From Limnoperna fortunei (taxonomy: Eukaryota > Mollusca > Bivalvia > Mytilida > Modiolidae), in NCBI GenBank assembly GCA_944474755.1, contig OX104123.1, positions 68,007,898 through 68,071,897 on the forward strand: a stretch of 64,000 nt of DNA, read 5' to 3'. Position 1 is the stretch's first letter. Every line of letters starts with the position of its first letter. Under the pieces are notes generated by a model, which was not told the DNA's origin, did not search any database, and was given only the letters and a program-made list of their open reading frames with translations. The translations under genes were made by a program, and so were the position numbers. Below are positions 45,701-59,294 of this stretch, piece by piece.

Positions 45701-48700
45701 TGTAATATCAGCTTAATTACCCCTTAATTAATATGGAGTTAAACTATAGTATAAAATCTGGTGTTGTATGGGTAGTTATTATTTTTAATTGTAAGGTAAT
45801 ACGGAGTTTTTATTGAAAGAAATTATTATTAATATTAGCCATTAATGTGACATTTATTTTGAAATTTTCAAAAAAGGGAAGATTATGTCTTGCATTCGCT
45901 AAAGGCGGCAATATAGATGTCTTACGATGGTTTCAGTAAGGTAGATAAAAAGGATGTAATCTCTGCGTCATATACCGGGGCTATAAAGTCCTCTTACAGT
46001 ATAGGCATTCCATTTTACAGTATAAGAGAACACAGTAACAGTCGAGCGGAGTAAGTCGTTAGGTAAAAATCAATAATTTTATTATGGTCAATGCAATTTA
46101 ATTAATGTTTAATAAAGTATCAATTTTATCTTGTAAATAATAAATATCCAAACAAAACTAAAGAGACAAATTACGCTGCCTGCAAAATAAACCCCAAATT
46201 AATTATATATATATTATCGTACATTCTAACGGTTCAGAAAGGAGGTCTAGAGCATACGTTTCAATTACGGTAAGAACATTGTTTCGGTTTATTTGCAGAA
46301 AACCTTTACGAACAGATTATACAAGACTGTCACCGTTTACCGGATTCTACTCATGTAAATTACAGTATGTACAAGTTAAAAAATTTAGTAACCTTAATTG
46401 CACTCGTTACTTTTTTTATTGTATTATTATAGTCTTTTTATATGTCGAGTGTCTTTGTCTCCAAACAGATTTAGTCACTACTCTCTGGTTTAAATTCTTG
46501 TTGACCGACCGTCCACGGAGTACGCACAGTTTTAGTTTGGGTAGCGTTTATCATTTTAGGTGTAGTTTCTATCAGTCTTCTGTACGATGTCTTATAGTAG
46601 AACTCTTAAGTTTTGGATGTTTATTCTGAGTGGTTTTTTCTTTGAATTGGTATTGGACATGGTCATATGCGAAGCTCGTACAGAATGTTCCCGCCGAAAT
46701 TATCATATTAAATTCATTGCACAAAGTATAGGTATTTTCGATTTTAGATTCGATCCGGGCCGTTGTATGTTCTGCTTTAGTGTAGCTGATATATTTTGTT
46801 GTTGTTCTGAGCAGCAGAAGCTTTCCTTTGGATACCTCGGATAGGATTAAGCATCTTTTCAATGGATTCGTTTACAAAATCCCTTCATGGGTTAGTTTCA
46901 CTATATGTTATTTGCACAAAAATCGCTAAAACGTGTTCAACGACATAATATATCAAATGGGCTTCTGATACCCTGGGTAATAGTCCACCAGCAAAACACA
47001 TCCACCTAATAGTTGCAAAAGTGTCCAAAAGATACCATGGTTATTAAAAATTACTATATCAGACGTTCGTTGCGTGTAATTAAACTCACTTAAACCATTT
47101 AATACAAAGCTTTAAGCAGATTAAAACAAACTACAGTTTGTAAACAAATATATTTTAATTTTAAAACTTTTCCACAGTTTCAGTGGATATAGTGAATTTA
47201 CATATTGACAGTATTAATTAAGAGATCTATGATAAGTTAAAGAAATTGTTTCGTATATTTTCAGAACAGTTTACCATCATGTAGAGAACGATTACGGTTG
47301 TAAGTAAAATACCCCCAAAACAATAGTGCTGTGTCGTACTTAACAACAACAACAAAAACAAACGCATCAAAACATGCTTGCGACAATAAATAATAACATG
47401 CACATCAAGGAAGTTGTAAGATATATGTTCCAATCGGGTTCATTTAAACTATAAGTCACACCCACGTGGAATGCAAATTTTTGTCTTGCATTTTTTTATC
47501 ATTCCATAATTTTATTACTAAAATTCCGTAGAAAAAATTTAGTCTCCCATAACCTGTCCATGTTTTATACTATGCCTCTGTTGATTACATGTCACAAATC
47601 GACCTTGACTTTTGCTACGGGAATTTTACATTATGTCAGACATGTTTTTTTCCTAAAGGAACCGAATATTTTTTACAAACGATCGTCTGCTTTCGTGACA
47701 TACAATGGTTTCGGAGAAAACTTTAAACGTTTCCCGAGTCAACCGAAAACCACAATGCCTGAAAGGTATCGAAAAAACACAATTAAATGCACCTAATTCA
47801 GACTTCCGTTCTAATTTAGGTCAAATTTTACTATAGAAAATACCCGTATACGCATTTCAAGATCGGTCAATACTCTGAATATCTCCATGAAATAATTGTT
47901 AATTTCAAAATATACCCTATATATATCCTACCTACAAAGGGAGCACAAGGTGGACCATACGCGGTAAAAAGTTATTATTTGTCACGCAAAAACCCTTCAC
48001 CAAAACACATAGACTTGTAATATAGTTGAATAGTGGTCCCAAGTAGAGTCGATATGTTTGATGTTTCGAACTAGATCCGTTTTTAGGGTATCGGTTCTAT
48101 GTGTGCTCGCTAACAGAAGTAGCTTCTCGTTTGATATCAATTGCGCTTCCATACGAGAATATAGTAGCACAAAACAAGGAAAACAGTTGAAAGCGAACCC
48201 CGACAAAAATTAAATAATTGTATACGACAGATCTTATTTTTGTATGACAATATCTTGCTCTTGAAGCTGTCGAGAATGTGTCTCAAACACCTAGTGACTT
48301 ATTGTTTTATTTATTTGCAGAATACTGTGAGGTAAATGATAGTCAAATACTTCAACCATATCAAGGAATCAACTGAAGTAAGTTATATACAATAAGTTAG
48401 TCCATTTAGTTATTGCACAGTCATTATCTACAATCGAAACACGAACAACATCCTAACCAGCGGTTCTTTTCAGACCGAGCGTGTAAAAGAACGTTTGTAC
48501 TTAAAATTAAAATAAGACCTAGCACCCAAAACAAAAAAGAAAACGACAGCACAAAAAACCAAAATTCAAAATAACGGACCGCTATACAACGCCTCCAGCT
48601 AGAACCAACATGACAAAGACCACTGTCCGAATTTAAATCGGAGTATAAAGTCACAATCAATAATAAAAATAACGGTTAAACGCAGCATTAAAATCAACTG

Positions 48701-49090
48701 CACAATTCTGAACAAACAGGTGAGTGGACTGATACAAGAGAACGTTACTGCTCAGAATTAACATCAAGATTAGCGACTAACTTTAGAACCAACAAATAAA
48801 AAAGGTCACGCAAAGAATCAGCGGCACACAAGAAACATCCTCAGAACTATCATGCAAAAGAACGACGTAGTTTACAACTAACATCCCATAAGTCGGCTAT
48901 ATTAACACCATACTTCCATAAAAATACACTGAAGAGAACCAAATAATGCCTATATTCAAAATCAACGTACAAATGAAACGATCCTGCTAACATCCAACAG
49001 CTAAATCAGTGGCTCTGTTTGGAACAGTAACAATGAAAAGATAGAAAGATCCAACTTAGCAAATAATCACCATCCTATTCGACGGCTCTA
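45701..49090. other. gene-free stretch, nothing recognised
   Basis: Open frames at 46279-46629 (+) and 46572-46862 (-) are hydrophobic or low-complexity without family motifs and overlap antisense. A few isolated tttgcag acceptors (for example about 48319) have no coding exon next to them. Confidence 0.45.
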
Positions 49091-49400
49091 TTAAGAACCA
49101 GCGTCAAAAACAACAAGCAAGGTGTCTGCTCAGAACCCATGTCTACAACGACGGCTCAAATCAGAACCAACAATTAAATCTTGAATTTTATTAATAAGAA
49201 ATGACCAAGAAAAAGCCTTGGTTAGAACCAGCGTGCATGAGGACAATCCCGCTCTCAAGCAACGTACACAATCAAGGTGCCGGCACAGAACCAATGTCTA
49301 CAACGACGGCTCAATTCAGAACCAACAATTAAATCTTAAACTTTATTCATAAGAAATGTCTATGAAAACGGCCTTGGTCATAACCAGCGTGCATGAGAAC

Positions 49401-52400
49401 AGATCCGCTGGCCAGTCAAGTACACAAGCAAGGTGCCGGCTCAGAACCAATGTCTCCAACGACGGCTCAATTCAGAACCAACAGTTAAATCTTAAACTTT
49501 ATTCATTAGAAATGTCCATGAAAGCGGCCTTGGTCATATCCAATGTGCATGAGAACAGTCCCGCTCACAAGCAACGTACACAAGCAAGGTGCCGGCTCAG
49601 AACCAATGTCTACAACGACGGCTCAATTAAGAACCAACAGTTAAATCTTAAATTTTATTAATACCAAACGTACACTAAAACGGTCCTATTAGAACCAGAT
49701 TGCAAAATAACAGTCGCACTCACTAGCATCGTACACAAGCAAGATGCAGGCTCAGAACCAATATCTACATCTACGGCTCAGTTCAGAACCAAATGTTAAA
49801 TCTTGAATTTTATTCAGAACAAACGTCATCAAAAACGGTCCTGCTGAGAACCAACGTGCTATAGAACAGTCCCGCTTACAAGCAACGTAAGTAAGCAAGG
49901 TGCCGGCTCAGAACCAATGTCTTCAACGACGGCTAAATTCAGAACGAACAGTTAAAGCAAAGGTTTAATTCATAACAAACGTCTACGAAAACGGCCTTGG
50001 TCAGAACCAGCGTGCATGAGAACAGTCCCGCTCACAAGCAACGTACATAAACAAGGTGCCGGCACAGAACCAATGTCTACAACGACGACTCTATTCAGAA
50101 CCAACGGTTAAATCTTAAACTTTATTCATAAGAAATGTCCATGAAAACGGCCTTGGCCATAACCAGCGTGCATAAGAACAGACCCGCTTTCCAGTAACGT
50201 ACACAAGCATCGTGCCGGCTCAGAACCAATGTCTACAACGACAGCTCAATTCAGAACCAACAGTTAAAGCTTGAATTTTATTCATAAGAAATGACCACGA
50301 AAACGGCCTTGGTCAGAACCAGCGTGCATGAGAACAACCCCGCTCACCAGCAACGTACACAAGCAAGGTGCCTGCTCAGAACCAATGTCCACAATAACGG
50401 CTCAAATCAGACCCAACAGTTAAATCTTGAATTTTATTCATAAATAATGACCACGAAAACGGCCTTGGTCAGAACCAGCGTGCATGAGAACAATCCCGCT
50501 CACAAGTAACGTATAAAAGCAAGGTGCCAGCTCAGAACCATTGTCTACAACGACGGCTCAATTCAGAACCAACAGTTAAATCTTAAATTCTATTCATACG
50601 AATGACCACGAAAACGGCCTTGGTCAGAACCAGCGTGCATTAGAACAACCCCGCTCACAAGTAACGTATAAAAGCAAGGTGCCGGCTCAGAACCATTGTC
50701 CACAACGACGGCTAAGATCAGAACCAACGTTTAAAGCATACGTTTCATTCATGACAAATGTCTACGAAAACGGCCTTGGTCAGAACCAGTGTGCATGAGA
50801 ACAGTCCCGCTCACAAGCAACCTACACAAGCTAGGTGCCGACTCAGAACCAATGTCTACAACGACGGCTCAATTCAGAACCAACAGTTAAATCTTAAATT
50901 TTATTCATCAGAAACGTCTATGAAAACGATCCTGCTGAGACCCAGTGTGCAAAAGAACAATCCCGCTCACCAGCAACGTACACAAGCAAGGTGCCGACTC
51001 AGAACCAATGTCTACAACGACGGCTCAATTCAGAACCAACAGTTAAATCTTAAATTCTATTCATACGAATGACCACGAAAACGGCCTTGGTCAGAACCAG
51101 CGTGCATGAGAACAACCCCGCTCACAAGTAACGTATAAAAGCAAGGTGCCGGCTCAGAACCATTGTCTACAACGACGTCTAAGATCAGAACCAACGTTTA
51201 AAGCATACGTTTTATGCATAACAAATGTCTACGAAAACGGCCTTGGTCAGAACCAGTGTGCATGAGAACAGTCCCGCTCACAAGCAACCTACACAAGCTA
51301 GGTGCCGACTCAGAACCAATGTCTACAACGACGGCTCAATTCAGAACCAACAGTTAAATCTTAAATTTTATTCATCAGAAACGTCTATGAAAACGATCCT
51401 GCTTAGACCCAGTGTGCAAAAGAACAATCCCGCTCACCAGCAACTTACACAAGCAAGGTGCCGACTCAGAACCAATGTCTACAACGACGGCTGAGATCAG
51501 AACCAACATTGAAAGCATAGGTTTCATTCATAACAAACGTCTACGAAAACGGCCTTGGTCAGAACCAGCGTGCATGAGAACAGATCCGCTGGCCAGTAAA
51601 GTACACAAGCAAGGTGCCGGCTCAGAACCAATGTCTCCAACGACGGCTCAATTCAGAACCAACAGTTAAATCTTAAACTTTATTCATTAGAAATGTCCAT
51701 GAAAGCGGCCTTGGTCATATCCAATGTGCATGAGAACAGTCCCGCTCACAAGCAACGTACACAAGCAAGGTGCCGGCTCAGAACCAATGTCTACAACGAC
51801 GGCTCAATTAAGAACCAACAGTTAAATCTTAAATTTTATTAATACCAAACGTACACTAAAACGGTCCTATTAGAACCAGATTGCAAAATAACAGTCGCAC
51901 TCACCAGCATCGTACACAAGCAAGATGCAGGCTCAGAACCAATATCTACATCTACGGCTCAGTTCAGAACCAAATGTTAAATCTTGAATTTTATTCAGAA
52001 CAAACGTCATCAAAAACGGTCCTGCTGAGAACCAACGTGCTATAGAACAGTCCCGCTTACAAGCAACGTAAGTAAGCAAGGTGCCGGCTCAGAACCAATG
52101 TCTTCAACGACGGCTAAATTCAGAACGAACAGTTAAAGCAAAGGTTTAATTCATAACAAACGTCTACGAAAACGGCCTTGGTCAGAACCAGCGTGCATGA
52201 GAACAGTCCCGCTCACAAGCAACGTACATAAACAAGTTGCCGGCACAGAACCAATGTCTACAACGACGACTCTATTCAGAACCAACGGTTAAATCTTAAA
52301 CTTTATTCATAAGAAATGTCCATGAAAACGGCCTTGGCCATAACCAGCGTGCATAAGAACAGACCCGCTTTCCAGTAACGTACACAAGCATCGTGCCGGC

Positions 52401-53850
52401 TCAGAACCAATGTCTACAACGACAGCTCAATTCAGAACCAACAGTTAAAGCTTGAATTTTATTCATAAGAAATGACCACGAAAACGGCCTTGGTCAGAAC
52501 CAGCGTGCATGAGAACAACCCCGCTCACCAGCAACGTACACAAGCAAGGTGCCGGCTCAGAACCAATGTCCACAATAACGGCTCAAATCAGACCCAACAG
52601 TTAAATCTTGAATTTTATTCATAAATAATGACCACGAAAACGGCCTTGGTCAGAACCAGCGTGCATGAGAACAATCCCGCTCACAAGTAACGTATAAAAG
52701 CAAGGTGCCAGCTCAGAACCATTGTCTACAACGACGGCTCAATTCAGAACCAACAGTTAAATCTTGAATTTTATTCATAAATAATGACCACGAAAACGGC
52801 CTTGGTCAGAACCAGCGTGCATGAGAACAATCCCGCTCACAAGTAACGTATAAAAGCAAGGTGCCAGCTCAGAACCATTGTCTACAACGACGGCTCAATT
52901 CAGAACCAACAGTTAAATCTTAAATTCTATTCATACGAATGACCACGAAAACGGCCTTGGTCAGAACCAGCGTGCATTAGAACAACCCCGCTCACAAGTA
53001 ACGTATAAAAGCAAGGTGCCGGCTCAGAACCATGTCTACAACGACGGCTAAGATCAGAACCAACGTTTAAAGCATACGTTTCATTCATGACAAATGTCTA
53101 CGAAAACGGCCTTGGTCAGAACCAGTGTGCATGAGAACAGTCCCGCTCACAAGCAACCTACACAAGCTAGGTGCCGACTCAGAACCAATGTCTAAAACGA
53201 CGGCTCAATTCAGAACCAACAGTTAAATCTTAAATTTTATTCATCAGAAACGTCTATGAAAACGATCCTGCTGAGACCCAGTGTGCAAAAGAACAATCCC
53301 GCTCACCAGCAACGTACACAAGCAAGGTGCCGACTCAGAACCAATGTCTACAACGACGGCTCAATTCAGAACCAACAGTTAAATCTTAAATTCTATTCAT
53401 ACGAATGACCACGAAAACGGCCTTGGTCAGAACCAGCGTGCATTAGAACAACCCGCTCACAAGTAACGTATAAAAGCAAGGTGCCGGCTCAGAACCATTG
53501 TCTACAACGACGTCTAAGATCAGAACCAACGTTTAAAGCATACGTTTTATGCATAACAAATGTCTACGAAAACGGCCTTGGTCAGAACCAGTGTGCATGA
53601 GAACAGTCCCGCTCACAAGCAACCTACACAAGCTAGGTGCCGACTCAGAACCAATGTCTACAACGACGGCTCAATTCAGAACCAACAGTTAAATCTTAAA
53701 TTTTATTCATCAGAAACGTCTATGAAAACGATCCTGCTTAGACCCAGTGTGCAAAAGAACAATCCCGCTCACCAGCAACTTACACAAGCAAGGTGCCGAC
53801 TCAGAACCAATGTCTACAACGACGGCTGAGATCAGAACCAACATTGAAAG
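49401..53850. repeat. 2.2-2.3-kb higher-order duplication in the satellite
   Basis: The series of variant units beginning at agatccgctggccag (49401) recurs from 51582 (+2181). After an extra unit at about 52700-52855 the offset becomes 2335 (51225 versus 53560). About fourteen units were thus duplicated as a block and one more unit gained later. Confidence 0.8.
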
Positions 53851-54639
53851 CATAGGTTTCATTCATAACAAACGTCTACGAAAACGGCCTTGGTCAGAAC
53901 CAGCGTGCATGAGAACAGTCCCGCTCACAAGCAACGTACACAAGCAAGGTTCCGGCTCAGAACCAATGTCTACAACGACGGCTCAATTCAGAATCAACAG
54001 TTCAATCTTAAATTTTATTCATAAGAATGACCACGAAAACGGTCTTGGTCAGAACTAGCGTGCATGAGAACAGACCCGCTTTCCAGTAACGTACACAAGC
54101 AAGGTGTCGGCTGAGAACCATTGTCTACAACGACGGCTAAATTCAGAACCACCAGTTAAAGCATAGGTTTCATTCATAACAAACGTCTACAAAAACGGCC
54201 ATGATCAGAACAAGTGTGCATGAGAACAGTCCCGCTAACAAGAAACGTACACAAGCAAGGTGCCGGCTCAGAACCATTGTCTACAACGACGGCTCAATTC
54301 AGAAACAACAGTTAAAGCATAGGTATCATTCATAACAAACGTCTACAAAAACGGCCATGATCAGAACAAGTGTGCATGAGAACAGTCCCGCTAACAAGAA
54401 ACGTACACAAGCAAGGTGCCGGCTCAGAACCAATGTCTACAACGACGGCTCAATTCGGAACCAACGGTTAAAGCATAGCTTTAATTCATTAAATCGTCCA
54501 CGAAAACGGCCTTGGTAAGAATCACTGTACAAAAGAACAGTTCCGCTCACAAGAAACGTACACAAGCAAGGTGCCGGCTTAGAACCAATGTCTACAACAA
54601 CGGCTCAATTCAGAACCAACAGTTAAATCTTAAATTCTA

Positions 54640-55560
54640 TTCATACGAATGACCACGAAAACGGCCTTGGTCAAAACCAGCGTGCATTAGAACAGTCCCG
54701 CTCACAAGCAACGTACACAAGCAAGGTGCCGGCTCAGAACCAATGTCTACAACGACGGCTCAATTCAGAAACAACAGTTAAAGCATAGGTTTCATTCATA
54801 ACAAACGTCTACTAAAACGGCCTTGGTCAGAACCAGCGTGCATGAGAGAACAGTCCCGCTTACAAGCAACGTACATAAGCAAGGTGCCGGCTTAGAACCA
54901 ATGTCTACAACAACGGCTCAATTCAGAACCAACAGTTAAATCTTAAATTCTATTCATACGAATGACCACGAAAACGGCCTTGGTCAAAACCAGCGTGCAT
55001 TAGAACAGTCCCGCTCACAAGCAACGTACACAAGCAAGGTGCCGGCTCAGAACCAATGTCTACAACGACGGCTCAATTCAGAAACAACAGTTAAAGCATA
55101 GGTTTCATTCATAACAAACGTCTACTAAAACGGCCTTGGTCAGAACCAGCGTGCATGAGAGAACAGTCCCGCTTACAAGCAACGTACATAAGCAAGGTGC
55201 CGGCTTAGAACCAATGTCTACAACAACGGCTCAATTCAGAACCAACAGTTAAATCTTAAATTCTATTCATACGAATGACCACGAAAACGGCCTTGGTCAA
55301 AACCAGCGTGCATTAGAACAGTCCCGCTCACAAGCAACGTACACAAGCAAGGTGCCGGCTCAGAACCAATGTCTACAACGACGGCTCAATTCAGAAACAA
55401 CAGTTAAAGCATAGGTTTCATTCATAACAAACGTCTACTAAAACGGCCTTGGTCAGAACCAGCGTGCATGAGAGAACAGTCCCGCTTACAAGCAACGTAC
55501 ATAAGCAAGGTGCCGGCTTAGAACCAATGTCTACAACAACGGCTCAATTCAGAACCAACA
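54640..55560. repeat. about 312-bp dimeric units, three copies
   Basis: The gaccacgaaaacggccttgg-tcaaaaccag variant followed by the gagagaacagtcccg variant recurs at about 54650, 54962 and 55275. Alternate satellite units have formed a dimer that then amplified. Confidence 0.75.
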
Positions 55561-55569
55561 GTTAAATCT

Positions 55570-58405
55570 TAAATTCTATTCATACGAATGACCACGAAAA
55601 CGGCTTTGGTCAGAACCAGCGTGCATGAGAACAGTCCCGCTTACAAGCAACGTACATAAGCAAGGTGCCGGCTCAGAACCAATGTCTACAACGACGGCTT
55701 AATTCAGAACCAACGGTTAAAGCATAGCTTTAATTCATTAAAACGTCCACGAAAACGGCCTTGGTAAGAATCACTGTACAAAAGAACAGTTCCGCTCACA
55801 AGAAACGTACATAAGCAAGGTGCCGGCTTAGAACCAATGTCTACAACAACGGCTCAAATCAGACCCAACAGTTAAATTTTGAAGTTTATTCATAAGAAAT
55901 GACCAAGAAAACGGCTTTGGTCAGAACCAGTGTGCATGAGAACAGTCCCGCTAACAAGCAACGTACACAAGCAAGGTGCCGGCTCAGAACCATTGTCTAC
56001 AACGACGGCTCAATTCAGAACCAACAGTTAAATCTTAAATTCTATTCATGCGAAATGACCACGAAAACGGCCTTGGTAAAAACCAGCGTGCATGATAACA
56101 GTCCCGCTTACAAGCAACGTACATAAGCAAGGTGCCGGCTCAGAACCAAGGTCTACAACGACGGCTCAATTCAGAATCAACAGTTAAAGCATTGGTTTCA
56201 TTCATAACAAACGTCTACAAAAACGGCCTTTGTAAGAATCAGTGTACAAAAGAACAGTTTCGCTCACAAGAAACGTACACAAGCAAGGTGCCGGCTCAGA
56301 ACCATTGTCTACAACGACGGCTCAATTTAGAAACAACAGTTAAAGCATAGGTTTCATTCATAACAAACGTCTACAAAAACGGCCTTTGTAAGAATCAGTG
56401 TACAAAAGAACAGTTTCGCTCACAAGAAACGTACACAAGCAAGGTGCCGGCTCAGAACCAATGTCTACAACAACGGCTCAAATCAGACCCAATAGTTAAA
56501 TCTGTAAGTTTATTCATAAGAAATGACCACGAAAACGGCTTTGGTCAGAACCAGCGTGCATGAGAACAGTCCCGTCCACAAGCAACGTACACAAGCAAGG
56601 TGCCGGCACAGAACCAATGTCTACAACGACGGCTCAATTTAGAACCAACGGTTAAAGCATAGCTTTAATTCATAAAAACGTCCACGAAAACGGCCTTGGT
56701 AAGAATCAGTGTACAAAAGAACAGTTCCGCTCACAAGAAACGTACACAAGCAAGGTGCCGGCTCTGAACCATTGTCTACAACGACGACTCAATTCAGAAC
56801 CAACAGTTAAATCTTAAATTCTATTCATACGAAATGACCACGAAAACGGCCTTGGTCAAAACCAGCGTGCATTAGAACAGTCCTGCTCACAAGCAACGTA
56901 CACAAGCAAGGTGCCGGCTCAGAACCAATGTCTACAACGACGGCTCAATTCAGAAACAACAGTTAAAGCATAGGTTTCATTCATAACAAACGTCTACTAA
57001 AACGGCCTTGGTCAGAACCAGCGTCCATGAGAGAACAGTCCCGCTTACAAGCAACGTACATAAGCAAGGTGCCGGCTTAGAACCAATGTCTACAACAACG
57101 GCTCAATTCAGAACCAACAGTTAAATCTTAAATTCTATTCATACGAATGACCACGAAAACGGCTTTGGTCAGAACCAGCGTGCATGAGAACAGTCCCGCT
57201 TACAAGCAACGTACATAAGCAAGGTGCCGGCTCAGAACCAATGTCTACAACGACGGCTTAATTCAGAACCAACGGTTAAAGCATAGCTTTAATTCATTAA
57301 AACGTCCACGAAAACGGCCTTGGTAAGAATCACTGTACAAAAGAACAGTTCCGCTCACAAGAAACGTACATAAGCAAGGTGCCGGCTTAGAACCAATGTC
57401 TACAACAACGGCTCAAATCAGACCCAACAGTTAAATTTTGAAGTTTATTCATAAGAAATGACCAAGAAAACGGCTTTGGTCAGAACCAGTGTGCATGAGA
57501 ACAGTCCCGCTAACAAGCAACGTACACAAGCAAGGTGCCGGCTCAGAACCAATGTCTACAACGACGGCTCAATTCAGAACCAACAGTTAAATCTTAAATT
57601 CTATTCATGCGAAATGACCACGAAAACGGCCTTGGTAAAAACCAGCGTGCATGATAACAGTCCCGCTTACAAGCAACGTACATAAGCAAGGTGCCGGCTC
57701 AGAACCAAGGTCTACAACGACGGCTCAATTCAGAATCAACAGTTAAAGCATTGGTTTCATTCATAACAAACGTCTACAAAAACGGCCTTTGTAAGAATCA
57801 GTGTACAAAAGAACAGTTTCGCTCACAAGAAACGTACACAAGCAAGGTGCCGGCTCAGAACCATTGTCTACAACGACGGCTCAATTTAGAAACAACAGTT
57901 AAAGCATAGGTTTCATTCATAACAAACGTCTACAAAAACGGCCTTTGTAAGAATCAGTGTACAAAAGAACAGTTTCGCTCACAAGAAACGTACACAAGCA
58001 AGGTGCCGGCTCAGAACCAATGTCTACAACAACGGCTCAAATCAGACCCAATAGTTAAATCTGTAAGTTTATTCATAAGAAATGACCACGAAAACGGCTT
58101 TGGTCAGAACCAGCGTGCATGAGAACAGTCCCGTCCACAAGCAACGTACACAAGCAAGGTGCCGGCACAGAACCAATGTCTACAACGACGGCTCAATTTA
58201 GAACCAACGGTTAAAGCATAGCTTTAATTCATAAAAACGTCCACGAAAACGGCCTTGGTAAGAATCAGTGTACAAAAGAACAGTTCCGCTCACAAGAAAC
58301 GTACACAAGCAAGGTGCCGGCTCTGAACCATTGTCTACAACGACGACTCAATTCAGAACCAACAGTTAAATCTTAAATTCTATTCATACGAAATGACCAC
58401 GAAAA
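55570..58405. repeat. 1559-bp higher-order duplication in the satellite
   Basis: About 55570-56850 recurs at 57129-58405 with an offset of 1559 bp (10 units), including rare variants such as gaaccaaggtctacaacgac and cgtccacaagcaacg. Confidence 0.85.
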
Positions 58406-59086
58406 CGGCCTTGGTCAGAACCAGCGTGCATGAGAACAACCCCGCTCACAAGCAACGTATAAAAGCAAGGTGCCGGCTCAGAACCATTGTCTACAACGAC
58501 GGCTAAGATCAGAACCAACATTTAAAGCATAGGTTTCATTCATAACAAACGTCTACGAAAACGGCCTTGGTCAGAACCAGCGTGCATGAGAACAACCCCG
58601 CTCACAAACAACGTATAAAATCAAGGTGTCGGCTCAGAAACAATGTCTACAACGATGGCGCAATGCAGAACCAACATTTAAATCTTGATTTTTGTTCATA
58701 AAAAACGTTCATGAAAACGGTCCTGCTTATAACCAGCGTGCAAAAGAACAGTCCCGCTTACAAGCAACGTACTAGTACACACGCAAAGGCCGACTCATAA
58801 CCAATGTGTACATAGACGGCTCCATTCAGAACCGACAATTAAAACTTGAATTTCTTAACAAACGTGCATGACAACGGCCTTGTTTAGAACCAGCGTCACA
58901 TGCAAATGCAAGCTTCGGTTTAAATCAACATAATATTTAGCGACTTCATTCCTTGTTAACGCACAAATGAACGGCCGGTGTCAGAAACATCATCCCAATC
59001 AGTGTCAAACAGAACATAAACACACATTTATTTTAATGTTATTAAAAGCTAAAAAATATCATTTTTTATCTAGACTTTGAATTGAA

Positions 59087-59294
59087 ATGAACGAAAATGA
59101 GGTATTTAGAAGAGTATACAATAACCTTGATGAGTTTATAGCGACAAGAAAAAAGTGCAACGATTGCTGTAGCGGTAAATGTAAATCATTTCACTGCCCT
59201 TTGTGTCCTGTTACAAGATTCAAACCAGCCAAAGAGTGCAAGATCATCAGTCATATGCGAGTGCACTGGAAGACACGAATCGCTGTTGCCGAAG
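59087..59294 (+). CDS. zinc-finger gene, first coding exon
   Basis: The ATG at 59087 lies 14 bp after an acceptor-like atctag. It encodes 69 residues with paired CNDCC and CKSFHCPLCP Cys clusters and HMRVH. The donor is g|gtaaga, phase 1. Confidence 0.75.

Larger units (their letters stand above)
49100..58900. repeat. 155/156-bp satellite (about 60 units)
   Basis: The unit contains acggccttggtcagaaccag, cgtgcatgagaacag, acacaagcaaggtgccggct, caacgacggctcaattcag and ttaaatcttaaattttattc. Units of 156 bp keep a frame open for two units at most; 155-bp units break it, so coding is not supported. Ends are decayed from 49000 and from 58640. Each unit has tttatt, which is aataaa on minus. Three kinds of higher-order duplication are visible (separate entries). 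Confidence 0.95.

Noticed and set aside
46279..46862. Overlapping plus and minus frames of about 100 codons
   Set aside because: No recognisable motifs, composition typical of AT-rich non-coding DNA, and they overlap antisense.
49356..57909. Many 70-100-codon frames in the satellite
   Set aside because: They span at most two units and are broken wherever a 155-bp unit occurs.
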